Below are positions 41,272-49,762 of a stretch of DNA of 64,000 nucleotides, one piece after another. A model generated the notes under the pieces. It saw only the letters and a program-made list of their open reading frames with translations. It was not told the origin of the DNA and ran no database searches. The first letter of the stretch is position 1. Each line of letters begins with the position of its first letter. The translations under genes were made by a program, and so were the position numbers. This DNA comes from Limnohabitans kasalickyi. GTDB taxonomy: Bacteria; Pseudomonadota; Gammaproteobacteria; Burkholderiales; Burkholderiaceae_C. The stretch spans positions 62,001 to 126,000 of the forward strand of contig OZ248418.1 of the NCBI GenBank assembly GCA_965234325.1. The letters are read 5' to 3'.

Positions 41272-42615
41272 ATGACCCATACCCCTGTGACGCAAGCCCC
41301 TGTCATCACCCAACTGCGTGTCATCCCCGTCGCGGGGCATGACAGCATGTTGCTCAATCTTTCGGGCGCACACGGCGCATTTTTCACCCGCAACATCCTC
41401 ATCCTTACCGACAACGCGGGTCGCACCGGCATTGGGGAAGTGCCTGGCGGCGAAAAGATTCGCGCCACGTTGGAAGACGCCACCGAGCTGGTGGTGGGCC
41501 AAAGCATTGGCAATGTGCAAGCCGTGCTCAACACCATGCGCACCCGCTTTGCCGACCGCGATGTGGGCGGGCGTGGCTTGCAAACCTTCGATTTGCGTAC
41601 CACCATCCACGCCATCACGGCGGTGGAGTCGGCCTTGCTTGACTTGCTGGGCCAACACCTGAACGTGCCTGTGGCCGCGCTGTTGGGCGAAGGCCAACAA
41701 CGCAGCGCGGTGGAGATGCTGGGTTACCTGTTTTTTGTTGGTGACCGCACCCAAACCGATTTGCCGTATCGCCAAGAGGCCGATGCCGACAATGCGTGGT
41801 TCCGCTTGCGCAACGAAAAAGCCATGACGCCTGAGTCGGTGGTGCGTTTGGCCGAAGCCGCGCGTGAGAAATATGGCTTTAATGATTTCAAACTCAAAGG
41901 TGGCGTGTTGGCGGGCGAGGCTGAAATTGAAGCCGTCAGCGCCTTGCACGCACGCTTCCCACAAGCCCGTGTCACCTTAGACCCCAACGGCGGCTGGTCG
42001 CTCAAAGAAGCCATTCGCCTAATGCGCGACATGCGGGGCGTGGTGGCCTACGCCGAAGACCCTTGTGGTGCCGAAGAAGGCTTCAGCGGTCGCGAAGTCA
42101 TGGCTGAGTTCCGACGCGAAACCGGTTTGCCCACTGCGACCAATATGGTGGCCACCGATTGGCGACAAATGGTGCATTCCCTGTCGCTGCAAAGTGTGGA
42201 CATTCCCTTGGCCGATCCGCATTTTTGGACCATGGCGGGTTCGGTGCGTGTGGCGCAAACCTGCCGCGATTGGGGGCTGACTTGGGGCTCGCATTCCAAC
42301 AACCATTTCGACGTGTCGCTGGCCATGTTCACCCACGTGGCGGCGGCTGCACCCGGTAAAGTCACGGCCATCGACACCCATTGGATTTGGCAAGACGGCC
42401 AGGGACTGACCCAAGAGCCGCTGCAAATTGTGGATGGTCATGTGCAGGTGCCTAAAAAACCGGGCTTGGGCATTGCACTGGACATGGCCAAAGTCGAAGC
42501 CGCGCATCAGCTGTACTTGCAACACGGCTTGGGCTCGCGCGACGATGCGACGGCCATGCAGTACTTGATTCCAGGTTGGAAGTTTGACCACAAGCGCCCT
42601 TGCATGGTGCGTTAA
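41272..42615 (+). CDS. gudD: Glucarate dehydratase
   Basis: A 447-residue enolase-superfamily enzyme. Markers: FKLKGGVLAGEAEIEA (catalytic Lys region), TLDPNGGWSLKEAI and AYAEDPCGAEEGFSGREVM (metal acids), TNMVATDWRQM and the catalytic histidine block SHSNNHFDVSLAMF. It dehydrates D-glucarate to 5-keto-4-deoxyglucarate, the same product as GarD. The ATG at 41272 gives the usual start (PVITQLRVIPVAGHDSML); the upstream frame lies in the Bug gene. Confidence 0.96.
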   Translation: MTHTPVTQAPVITQLRVIPVAGHDSMLLNLSGAHGAFFTRNILILTDNAGRTGIGEVPGGEKIRATLEDATELVVGQSIGNVQAVLNTMRTRFADRDVGGRGLQTFDLRTTIHAITAVESALLDLLGQHLNVPVAALLGEGQQRSAVEMLGYLFFVGDRTQTDLPYRQEADADNAWFRLRNEKAMTPESVVRLAEAAREKYGFNDFKLKGGVLAGEAEIEAVSALHARFPQARVTLDPNGGWSLKEAIRLMRDMRGVVAYAEDPCGAEEGFSGREVMAEFRRETGLPTATNMVATDWRQMVHSLSLQSVDIPLADPHFWTMAGSVRVAQTCRDWGLTWGSHSNNHFDVSLAMFTHVAAAAPGKVTAIDTHWIWQDGQGLTQEPLQIVDGHVQVPKKPGLGIALDMAKVEAAHQLYLQHGLGSRDDATAMQYLIPGWKFDHKRPCMVR

Positions 42616-42633
42616 CAGGACACAGATCACCTC

Positions 42634-43599
42634 ATGACCAAGACTTCACGTTCCTTGATGGCTGTCGCCTGGTGTGTGTTGTCCATCACGTCCGCTTGGG
42701 CTTGGCCAGACAAAGCTGTGACCATCGTCGTTCCGTTTCCGCCAGGTGGCGGCACCGACACAGGGGCCCGTATCGTGGCTCAAAAGCTCAGCGTCAAGTG
42801 GGGCCAGCCCGTCACCATTGACAACAAAGGGGGCGCAGCGGGGCAAGTGGGGGCCGACTTTGTGGCGAAAGCCAAACCCGACGGTTACACGCTTTTGATG
42901 GGTAACGTGGGTACTCAGTCCATCAATCCTGCGCTGTACAAAAAACTTCCCTACGACCCTGACAAAGCGTTTGTCCCCATTTCGTTGGTGGCCGAATTAC
43001 CCCTGGCGATGATGATCAACCCATCGGTGCCCGCGAAGTCTGACAAAGAATTCATCACGCTTGCCAAAAGCCAACCCGGCAAATTGAACTACAGCAGTTC
43101 GGGCGCGGGCGGCGGTCCACATTTGGCCGCCGAAATGTTCAAAGATGCCACCGGCACCTTCATCGTGCACGTCCCGTACCGAGGCGGCGGCCCTGCCATC
43201 ACGGACTTGTTGGCCGGCAATGTGCAGCTGTCGTTCATGACGGCGTTGGAGGCCAGCGGTCACGTTAAGGCCGGCAGACTGCGGGCTTTGGCCGTGACCA
43301 GTGAACAGCGTGTGAGCGCTTTGCCGGATGTGCCCACCTTGGCCGAGGGCAGTATTCCTGGGTTTAATTCGATCAGTTGGATTGGTCTATTGGCGCCCGC
43401 GGGAACGCCAACAAGCCTGGTTGAAAAAATGTCTGCAGACATTCGCGAGGTTGTTGAGATGCCGGATGTGAAAAACCGCTTGATCGATTTAGGCGGCATT
43501 CCTAAAACCTCATCGCCTGCTGAATTCAGCAAATTCATCGACAACGATCGCAAGCGTTACACCGCCGTCATCAAAACGCGCGGCATCACCGCAGACTGA
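42634..43599 (+). CDS. Bug-family receptor between gudD and garR
   Basis: A 321-residue receptor; signal peptide ends at TSAWA before WPDKAVTIVVPF. Bug blocks: PPGGGTDTGARIVAQKLS, IDNKGGAAGQVGAD, KPDGYTLLMGNVG, SALPDVPTLAEGSI. In-operon placement suggests aldarate binding, backing up the TRAP system for uronates. Confidence 0.93.
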   Translation: MTKTSRSLMAVAWCVLSITSAWAWPDKAVTIVVPFPPGGGTDTGARIVAQKLSVKWGQPVTIDNKGGAAGQVGADFVAKAKPDGYTLLMGNVGTQSINPALYKKLPYDPDKAFVPISLVAELPLAMMINPSVPAKSDKEFITLAKSQPGKLNYSSSGAGGGPHLAAEMFKDATGTFIVHVPYRGGGPAITDLLAGNVQLSFMTALEASGHVKAGRLRALAVTSEQRVSALPDVPTLAEGSIPGFNSISWIGLLAPAGTPTSLVEKMSADIREVVEMPDVKNRLIDLGGIPKTSSPAEFSKFIDNDRKRYTAVIKTRGITAD

Positions 43600-43640
43600 A
43601 TGAGCTCTGCGGATTCCAACCATTCACTGAAAGGTCATCT

Positions 43641-44519
43641 ATGAAATTAGGATTTATTGGCTTAGGCATCATGGGCGCCCCCATGGCGCAACACCTGTTG
43701 GCCGCTGGCCACGAGATGTTTGTACGCACCCGCAGCAAAGTGCCCGAAGGCTTGCAGGGCGCCACCGTGTGCGCCACCAACGCCGATGTGGCGCGTGCGG
43801 CCGACATCATCTTTTTGATGTTGCCCGACACGCCCGATGTGCAGACCGTGTTGTTTAGCAAAGACGGCGTGGCCGAGGGCTTAAGCGCTGGCAAAGTGGT
43901 GGTGGACATGAGCTCCATCTCGCCTATCGACACCAAGGCCTTCGCCCAACAAGTCAACGCCAAGGGTGCAGAGTACCTCGATGCCCCCGTGTCAGGTGGT
44001 GAAGTGGGGGCCAAGGCTGCGAGCTTAACCATCATGGTGGGCGGTACAGATGACACGTTTGCGCGTGTCAAACCATTGTTCGAGTTGATGGGCAAAAACA
44101 TCACCCATGTGGGCGGCAACGGCGATGGTCAGACCACCAAGGTGGCCAACCAAATCATCGTTGCACTCAACATCGCTGCGGTGGGTGAGGCTTTGCTGTT
44201 CGCCAGCAAAGCGGGTGCTGATCCCGCCAAAGTGCGCGCTGCTTTGATGGGTGGTTTTGCATCAAGCCGTATTTTGGAAGTACACGGCGAGCGCATGATC
44301 AAGCGCACGTTTAACCCGGGTTTTCGCATTGCGCTGCACCAAAAAGATTTGGGGTTGGCCCTCAGCGGTGCCAAGGCCATGGGCGTGGCATTACCGCAAA
44401 CCGCCTCAGCGGCGCAACTCATGCAAGTGTGTGCTGCCCAAGGCTGGGACCAGCTGGACCACTCGGCATTGGTGAAATCCCTAGAGCTCATGGCGTCACA
44501 CGAGGTCAGCGAAGGCTGA
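43641..44519 (+). CDS. garR: 2-hydroxy-3-oxopropionate (tartronate semialdehyde) reductase
   Basis: A 292-residue beta-hydroxyacid dehydrogenase. Cofactor loop GFIGLGIMGAPMAQHL, substrate block YLDAPVSGGEVGAK and the catalytic lysine in GQTTKVANQIIVALN are typical of GarR/GlxR. It reduces tartronate semialdehyde to glycerate with NADH. In the aldarate route it acts after 5-keto-4-deoxyglucarate aldolase (GarL), which is not in the window. Confidence 0.93.
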   Translation: MKLGFIGLGIMGAPMAQHLLAAGHEMFVRTRSKVPEGLQGATVCATNADVARAADIIFLMLPDTPDVQTVLFSKDGVAEGLSAGKVVVDMSSISPIDTKAFAQQVNAKGAEYLDAPVSGGEVGAKAASLTIMVGGTDDTFARVKPLFELMGKNITHVGGNGDGQTTKVANQIIVALNIAAVGEALLFASKAGADPAKVRAALMGGFASSRILEVHGERMIKRTFNPGFRIALHQKDLGLALSGAKAMGVALPQTASAAQLMQVCAAQGWDQLDHSALVKSLELMASHEVSEG

Positions 44520-44531
44520 TATCCTTTTCTT

Positions 44532-45302
44532 ATGCACATACCTTCACTCAAAAACCAAGTCAGCCCCGAAGAATGGGCCCTGCGTGTGGACCTCGCCGCG
44601 TGTTATCGCCTCGTGGCGATGTACGGCATGAGCGATTTGATCTTCACGCACATCAGCGCCAAGTTGCCTGACAGCGTGTCAGGAGGTTCACCGCAGTTCT
44701 TGATCAATCCCTATGGTTTGATGTTCGACGAAATCACCGCTTCATCGTTGATTCGCATTGACATGGCGGGCAACCAAATCACGCCGTCTGAGTTCCATGT
44801 CAACCGTGCAGGGTTTGTGATTCACAGCACGATTCACGACGCCCGTCACGATGCCGTGTGTGTGTTGCACACCCACTCGCGTGCGGGTGTGGCCGTGAGT
44901 GCGCAAAAGGCGGGTGTGTTGCCTATTTCGCAGCAGGCCACGCTGTTGATGAGCTCGCTCGGCTACCACGACTACGAAGGCTTGGCGGTGCACGACGATG
45001 AGCGGGCGCGCCTCAAGGCCGACATGGGCAGCAGCAACTACATGGTGCTGCGCAACCATGGTTTGTTGACGGTGGGCAAGACGGTGGCTGACGCCTTTTT
45101 GGCCATGTACTTCTTGGAGTCCACCTGCCAAATTCAAATCAGCGCCCAAGCGGGCGGTGAGCTGAGCATGGTGCCGCAAAAGGTGTTGGACGGTGTGGAA
45201 ACCGCCATGCGCCTGCAGCAAGCACAAGGTTCTGCGGGTCTGTTGGCTTGGCCTGCCCTGTTGCGACGACTGGATCGACTCAATCCGGGGTACGACGCTT
45301 AA
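44532..45302 (+). CDS. Class II aldolase/adducin-family protein
   Basis: A 256-residue class II aldolase/adducin-fold protein. Zinc histidines: VCVLHTHSRAGVAVSAQ and LRNHGLLTVGKTVADAF; a preceding ASSLIRIDMAGNQI strand is typical. Members are sugar-phosphate aldolases, epimerases or decarboxylases, and many uncharacterised ones act in carboxylate catabolism. As the last gene of the aldarate operon it might serve the missing cleavage step, but GarL belongs to a different family, so this is speculative. A strong terminator follows. Confidence 0.85.
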   Translation: MHIPSLKNQVSPEEWALRVDLAACYRLVAMYGMSDLIFTHISAKLPDSVSGGSPQFLINPYGLMFDEITASSLIRIDMAGNQITPSEFHVNRAGFVIHSTIHDARHDAVCVLHTHSRAGVAVSAQKAGVLPISQQATLLMSSLGYHDYEGLAVHDDERARLKADMGSSNYMVLRNHGLLTVGKTVADAFLAMYFLESTCQIQISAQAGGELSMVPQKVLDGVETAMRLQQAQGSAGLLAWPALLRRLDRLNPGYDA

Positions 45303-45332
45303 CGCTTCATGTGCCGCCTGCATCCGGCCAAC

Positions 45333-45366
45333 AAAAAGCCCGCTGAAAATTTCAGCGGGCTTTTTT
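45333..45366. terminator. Bidirectional Rho-independent terminator
   Basis: GCCCGCTGAA (45338-45347) pairs with TTCAGCGGGC (45351-45360) around a three-base loop, flanked by A5 on the left and T6 on the right. The 10-base GC-rich stem with A and T tracts on both sides can stop transcripts from both convergent genes, the aldolase-like gene and acs. Confidence 0.95.
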
Positions 45367-45414
45367 GTGGGCCATCGGGCTCTGTGGCAGAGCCCGATGT
45401 CAGACACTCACCGA

Positions 45415-47379
45415 TCAGTGGTTGTCGGTCAACTGGTCCAGAATCGCTGGGTTTTCAAGCGTCGAGGTGTCTTGTGTGATCGCCTCGTTCTTGGCCAAGC
45501 TGCGCAACAAGCGGCGCATGATCTTGCCCGAGCGGGTCTTGGGCAAGTTGTCGCCAAAGCGGATGTCTTTGGGCTTGGCGATGGGGCCAATTTCTTTGCC
45601 CACGTGGTCACGCAAGATTTTGGCAATCGCTTTGGCCTCGTCACCTTCTGGACGTGAACGCTTCAACACCACAAACGCGCAGATGGCTTCGCCAGTGGTG
45701 TCGTCAGGACGACCGACCACCGCAGCTTCGGCCACCAGCTCGGTGCAACTGACCAAGGCTGATTCGATTTCCATCGTGCCCATGCGATGGCCCGACACGT
45801 TCAACACGTCGTCGATACGGCCCGTGATGGTGAAGTAACCCGTTTTTTCGTCACGAATCGCGCCGTCGCCCGCCAAGTAGTACTTGCCTTGGAACTCGTC
45901 GGGGTAGTAGCTTTTCTTGAAGCGCTCTGGGTCACCCCAAATGGTGCGAATCATCGACGGCCATGGGCGCTTGACCACCAAGATGCCGCCTTGACCGTTG
46001 GGCATGTCGTTGCCCGCTTCGTCCACGATGGCCGCTTGAATGCCGGGGAAGGGCAAGGTGCAAGAGCCGGGCACCATGGGTGTGACGCCTGGCAGTGGGG
46101 TGATCATGTGACCGCCGGTTTCGGTTTGCCAGAAGGTGTCCACCACGGGGCAACGGCTGCCGCCCACATGCTTGTAGTACCACTCCCAAGCGGCTGGGTT
46201 GATCGGCTCGCCCACCGACCCCAACAAACGCAGGCTCGACAAGTCGTAGCTCTTGGGATGTACAGCATCGTTGGCTTCGGCCGCTTTGATGAGTGAACGG
46301 ATGGCGGTGGGTGCGGTGTAGAAAATCGAGACTTTGTGGTCTTGAATCATTTTCCAGAATCGGCCAGCGTCTGGGTAAGTAGGCACGCCTTCGAACACGA
46401 TTTCAGTGCCGCCCAAAGCCAAGGGGCCGTAGGTGATGTAAGTGTGGCCTGTGACCCAGCCGATGTCGGCAGTGCACCAAAACACGTCGTTGTCTTTCAA
46501 GTCGAACGTCCACTTGGTGGTCAAGGCGGCGTGCAGCAAGTAGCCGCCGGTACTGTGTTGCACGCCTTTGGGCTTGCCTGTCGAGCCCGATGTGTAGAGC
46601 AAGAACAGGGGGTGCTCAGCGCCCACCCATTCTGGTTCGCAAGTGGTGGCTTGCTTGTCGGCCAAGTCGCCCAACCATTGGTCACGGCCTGCGACCATGG
46701 CCACATCGCCACCGGTGCGTTTGACCACCAACACGTTTTTCACAGAATCGCAGCCGCCCAACGAGATGGCTTCGTCGACGATGGCTTTGAGGGGCAGGTG
46801 CTTGCCACCGCGCACTTGTTGGTCAGCGGTGATGACGGCCACCGAGCCAGTGTCTTCAATGCGGTCACGCAAGGATTGGGCAGAAAAGCCGCCGAACACC
46901 ACCGAGTGGGTGGCGCCGATACGGGCACACGCTTGCATGGCGGCCACGCCTTCGATCGACATCGAGATGTAGATCATCACGCGGTCGCCTTTTTTCACGC
47001 CGACTGATTTCAGGGCGTTGGCATATTGGCAAGTTTTGGCCAGCAATTGGCTGTAGGTGGCTTTGGTCACTTCGCCGCCGTCGGCTTCGAAAATGATGGC
47101 GGTCTTGTCGCCCAAGCCTTTTTCGATGTTGCGGTCTAGGCAGTTGTAAGAGGCGTTCAACGTGCCGTCTTCGAACCACTTGAAGAAAGGGGCGTTGCTC
47201 TCGTCAAGCACTTTGGTGAAGGGGGTCTTCCAGCTCAGCAACTCGCGTGCTTGCTCGGCCCAGAAGCCTTCGTAATCCGTCTCCGCTTTTTGGCACAAGG
47301 CGTCGTAGGCGGCCATGCCGGACACGTTGGCCTGTTTAACGAACTCTGCGGATGGCAGGTGAATGGTGATGTCGCTCAT
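45415..47379 (-). CDS. acs: Acetyl-CoA synthetase
   Basis: A 654-residue acetate-CoA ligase of standard length. AMP-binding loop LLYTSGSTGKPKGVQHST, WQTETGGHMITPLPG, the hinge GRIDDVLNVSGHR and the C-terminal catalytic lysine in PKTRSGKIMRRLLR, the usual site of inhibitory acetylation. It converts acetate, ATP and CoA to acetyl-CoA. The ATG at 47379 is preceded by GAGGAG and gives the normal start; a longer frame adds nine residues. Confidence 0.97.
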   Translation of the reverse strand: MSDITIHLPSAEFVKQANVSGMAAYDALCQKAETDYEGFWAEQARELLSWKTPFTKVLDESNAPFFKWFEDGTLNASYNCLDRNIEKGLGDKTAIIFEADGGEVTKATYSQLLAKTCQYANALKSVGVKKGDRVMIYISMSIEGVAAMQACARIGATHSVVFGGFSAQSLRDRIEDTGSVAVITADQQVRGGKHLPLKAIVDEAISLGGCDSVKNVLVVKRTGGDVAMVAGRDQWLGDLADKQATTCEPEWVGAEHPLFLLYTSGSTGKPKGVQHSTGGYLLHAALTTKWTFDLKDNDVFWCTADIGWVTGHTYITYGPLALGGTEIVFEGVPTYPDAGRFWKMIQDHKVSIFYTAPTAIRSLIKAAEANDAVHPKSYDLSSLRLLGSVGEPINPAAWEWYYKHVGGSRCPVVDTFWQTETGGHMITPLPGVTPMVPGSCTLPFPGIQAAIVDEAGNDMPNGQGGILVVKRPWPSMIRTIWGDPERFKKSYYPDEFQGKYYLAGDGAIRDEKTGYFTITGRIDDVLNVSGHRMGTMEIESALVSCTELVAEAAVVGRPDDTTGEAICAFVVLKRSRPEGDEAKAIAKILRDHVGKEIGPIAKPKDIRFGDNLPKTRSGKIMRRLLRSLAKNEAITQDTSTLENPAILDQLTDNH

Positions 47380-47502
47380 GGAAACGGTCTCCTCTTGATG
47401 GGTCAACTAACTTTAAAACCCTACAACTGTGGGGCTGAGCTCTTACAAGGGTCTGACTGAGTCGAGGCTGACAATCGCCGGACGCCTATGAGTGCTCCTT
47501 GT

Positions 47503-48981
47503 TCAGGCTGCGGTCTGATCGTTTGGCATCAGGTCTGCCAGAGGGAGATGAATATTCAAATGCTGGGCGATGAACGCCCGCGCTGTGTCTTGCCAAGTGC
47601 CTTGTTTGGAGCCGGTGTGCATCAACCCAGGGTCTTGGTCTTGGCCTTGGTTGAAGTCCAAGGGGGTGGCAAAGCGCAGCTCGAACAGTTCGTAATGTGG
47701 CAGGTAAAGCTTTGGCGCTTGCCGGCTGGCGGCCGAGATGGCACGCAGGCGGCCTTGGTGGCTCCAGTCGCACAGCAACAAATCGCCCATGCGCAGCATG
47801 AGCACGCATTGGTTGGGCGCGATTTTTCCTAAGATTTGGGCGTAGCTCAAATCGCCCTCGGGGTCGATGCGTGCCAGTTGTGCGGCTGCATCGGAGCCCA
47901 AGGCCACCCAGGCTTCGCTGATGTGACCCCCTTGCGAATAGGCTTGCCAAAACTGGCGGCGGTAGGGGCCGATGTCGTCTTGGGTGTGTTTCAAAATGTC
48001 AAAAAACGCGTCCAACGTGCGTGCAGTGGCCCAGCGGCTGGCGGTGGCGATGGCTTCGCGGCGCACGCCCAGCCATCCGGCGTGGTCGTGACGCGGATCG
48101 CCTAAGGTGCGCAGCAGTTCAGACAGCAACGCGTTTTGCAACTCGGGCGGCGGGGAGCGTTCAAACCACGGCGAAAGCAAGTTGTAGGCAAAGTCGTCGC
48201 GGCACAGCGGGTAGCGAAAGCGGCGTGTGTCGGTGTTGGGCGCATGCACAGCCCATTCGCAAATGCGCCGCACGAAGGTCAAGCTGCTGCGCACGTCTTC
48301 GGGCGCTCTCAAGGCCAGCGCAAACGCTTGGCGGCAAAACGGGCTGAGCCAAAAGCCTTCGCTCAGGCTGTGCTGACTTTGCCACTGCACCAAGCTGACA
48401 TCCGGTGGCAAGCTCAAGATGTCTTGGGCGATGTTGGCTGGGCCGAGCTTGGGGTCAAACATGTCGAGCTCGGTGACCAAACGGACCAAGCCCGCCGACT
48501 GACCCTCTTGTAAAGACTGAATCACCCTGGGCTGTTTGAAGAAGGTCCCTGCGGCTTTGGCAAGTTTGAGCAGCACCGGATTGTCAAGGTCGAAGTGCTG
48601 CCAATAGGTGTGCAGCATGCTGCGGCCCCAGCGCATGGGTCGGCGGCTGCGCACGGTCTCGTGCAGGGTTTGGGTCAAGTAACGGTCGACCAAGGCTGTT
48701 TGCGTGTGCAGCCCACGACCGCCGCTGAGCCACAGCGCGTAGGGAATGTGTCGCCAGTCACGCAAACGTGGCGTGAGGGTTTCTTCCGTGGCTGATGCCA
48801 TCGCTTGCCGCGCTGCATGGGGCAGCAAAGGTGCAAAGTTCACGGCTTCGAAGGCGGCGTAGGTCCGTTCGCCCGCGGTTCTTAAATCGGGGTCGTTGCC
48901 AATGCCATTTCCTCGTTTGATGCGGGCTGCAAGTGCCAGCTGGTCAAAGTCGAGGGGCAGGGGCGCAAACAACACAGTCAT
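47503..48981 (-). CDS. zorC: EH-signature protein, ZorC-like (Zorya defence)
   Basis: A 492-residue soluble protein, mostly helical, with no signal or membrane helix. The C-terminal part fits the EH_Signature domain of ZorC: RRQFWQAYSQGG (about 341-352), CVLMLRMGDLLLCDWSHQG (392-410) and MHTGSKQGTW with His455 and Trp463. The usual E of the EH pair appears as Asp405. ZorC is thought to contact DNA and cooperate with the ZorAB motor. It is the last gene of the run recD-zorA-zorB-zorC, 14 bases after zorB. Identification leans on the partners; alone it would be hypothetical. Confidence 0.7.
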   Translation of the reverse strand: MTVLFAPLPLDFDQLALAARIKRGNGIGNDPDLRTAGERTYAAFEAVNFAPLLPHAARQAMASATEETLTPRLRDWRHIPYALWLSGGRGLHTQTALVDRYLTQTLHETVRSRRPMRWGRSMLHTYWQHFDLDNPVLLKLAKAAGTFFKQPRVIQSLQEGQSAGLVRLVTELDMFDPKLGPANIAQDILSLPPDVSLVQWQSQHSLSEGFWLSPFCRQAFALALRAPEDVRSSLTFVRRICEWAVHAPNTDTRRFRYPLCRDDFAYNLLSPWFERSPPPELQNALLSELLRTLGDPRHDHAGWLGVRREAIATASRWATARTLDAFFDILKHTQDDIGPYRRQFWQAYSQGGHISEAWVALGSDAAAQLARIDPEGDLSYAQILGKIAPNQCVLMLRMGDLLLCDWSHQGRLRAISAASRQAPKLYLPHYELFELRFATPLDFNQGQDQDPGLMHTGSKQGTWQDTARAFIAQHLNIHLPLADLMPNDQTAA

Positions 48982-48995
48982 GCAGGCTTGGGCTT

Positions 48996-49745
48996 TCAGC
49001 GGACGGTTTCTTGCATCTTTTTCAAGGTGCTGCTGGCGCCTTTGGCAGGTGCGGTGTCACCGGCTTGAAAGGCCAGTACAAAGCGCAGTTCGACACGGCG
49101 GTTTTGTGCGGCGTCTTTTTTGTTGCTGGGGCGTTCATCGGCGTAGGAGCTGATGCCAAACACGGGTTGCTCGCGTTCGTTGCGAAAGTATTGCATCGGG
49201 CCTGCATTGAGCTCTTTGTAGACGGCGCGGGCTCGGTCGAGTCCCAAATGCCAGTTGCTGTAGTCGCCACGTTGCAAGGGTACCGAGTCGGTGTGACCCT
49301 CGATCAGCACGGTTTCAATTTCAACGTGCTGTGGGTTAGGCGGACAGTTGGCCGGCAATTGGCGACGCTGCGAATAGATGTAGCACGGCAGCACCTGTTG
49401 CAGCTGCTCGGCCGATTGGCGCAGGGCGCGCACGCCGTTGGCCTCTAAGTCAGGGCGACCGCGCGCAAACAAAGTGTCGGTGGGCAAGGTGATGACACCC
49501 GAAGCTTGGTCGATGGCCACCGGTACACCGGCTTTTTGCAAACGGCTACCGATGGCTTGCACCACGCCGGCCAGTGGGTCGGGTGGGTTGTCAATTGGAA
49601 TCTCAGGCTTGCGGGCCAGCAACACCATCACCATGACGATGAAAATGAACAAGATGCCAATCATCAAGTCACTGGCCGAGGCCATGTAGCCCGACTCTTC
49701 GACCTGCTCGTTGACGGCGGAGGGACGGCGGCGTTGGATCAACAT
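48996..49745 (-). CDS. zorB: MotB/OmpA-domain inner-membrane protein, ZorB-like
   Basis: A 249-residue protein with a basic start, one membrane helix (about 24-45, ASASDLMIGILFIFIVMVMV) and a periplasmic OmpA-like peptidoglycan-binding domain (VLIEGHTDSVP at 147-156, LGLDRARAV at 167-175, NRRVEL at 215-220). Asp26 at the helix start is the proton/ion-binding acid of MotB-type stators; as I recall, ZorB of E. coli also uses Asp26. The GYMASASDLMIG start is typical of ZorB rather than flagellar MotB. It pairs with the ZorA-like gene 17 bases upstream. Confidence 0.8.
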   Translation of the reverse strand: MLIQRRRPSAVNEQVEESGYMASASDLMIGILFIFIVMVMVLLARKPEIPIDNPPDPLAGVVQAIGSRLQKAGVPVAIDQASGVITLPTDTLFARGRPDLEANGVRALRQSAEQLQQVLPCYIYSQRRQLPANCPPNPQHVEIETVLIEGHTDSVPLQRGDYSNWHLGLDRARAVYKELNAGPMQYFRNEREQPVFGISSYADERPSNKKDAAQNRRVELRFVLAFQAGDTAPAKGASSTLKKMQETVR

Positions 49746-49762
49746 GGGTGAACGCTCAACAT

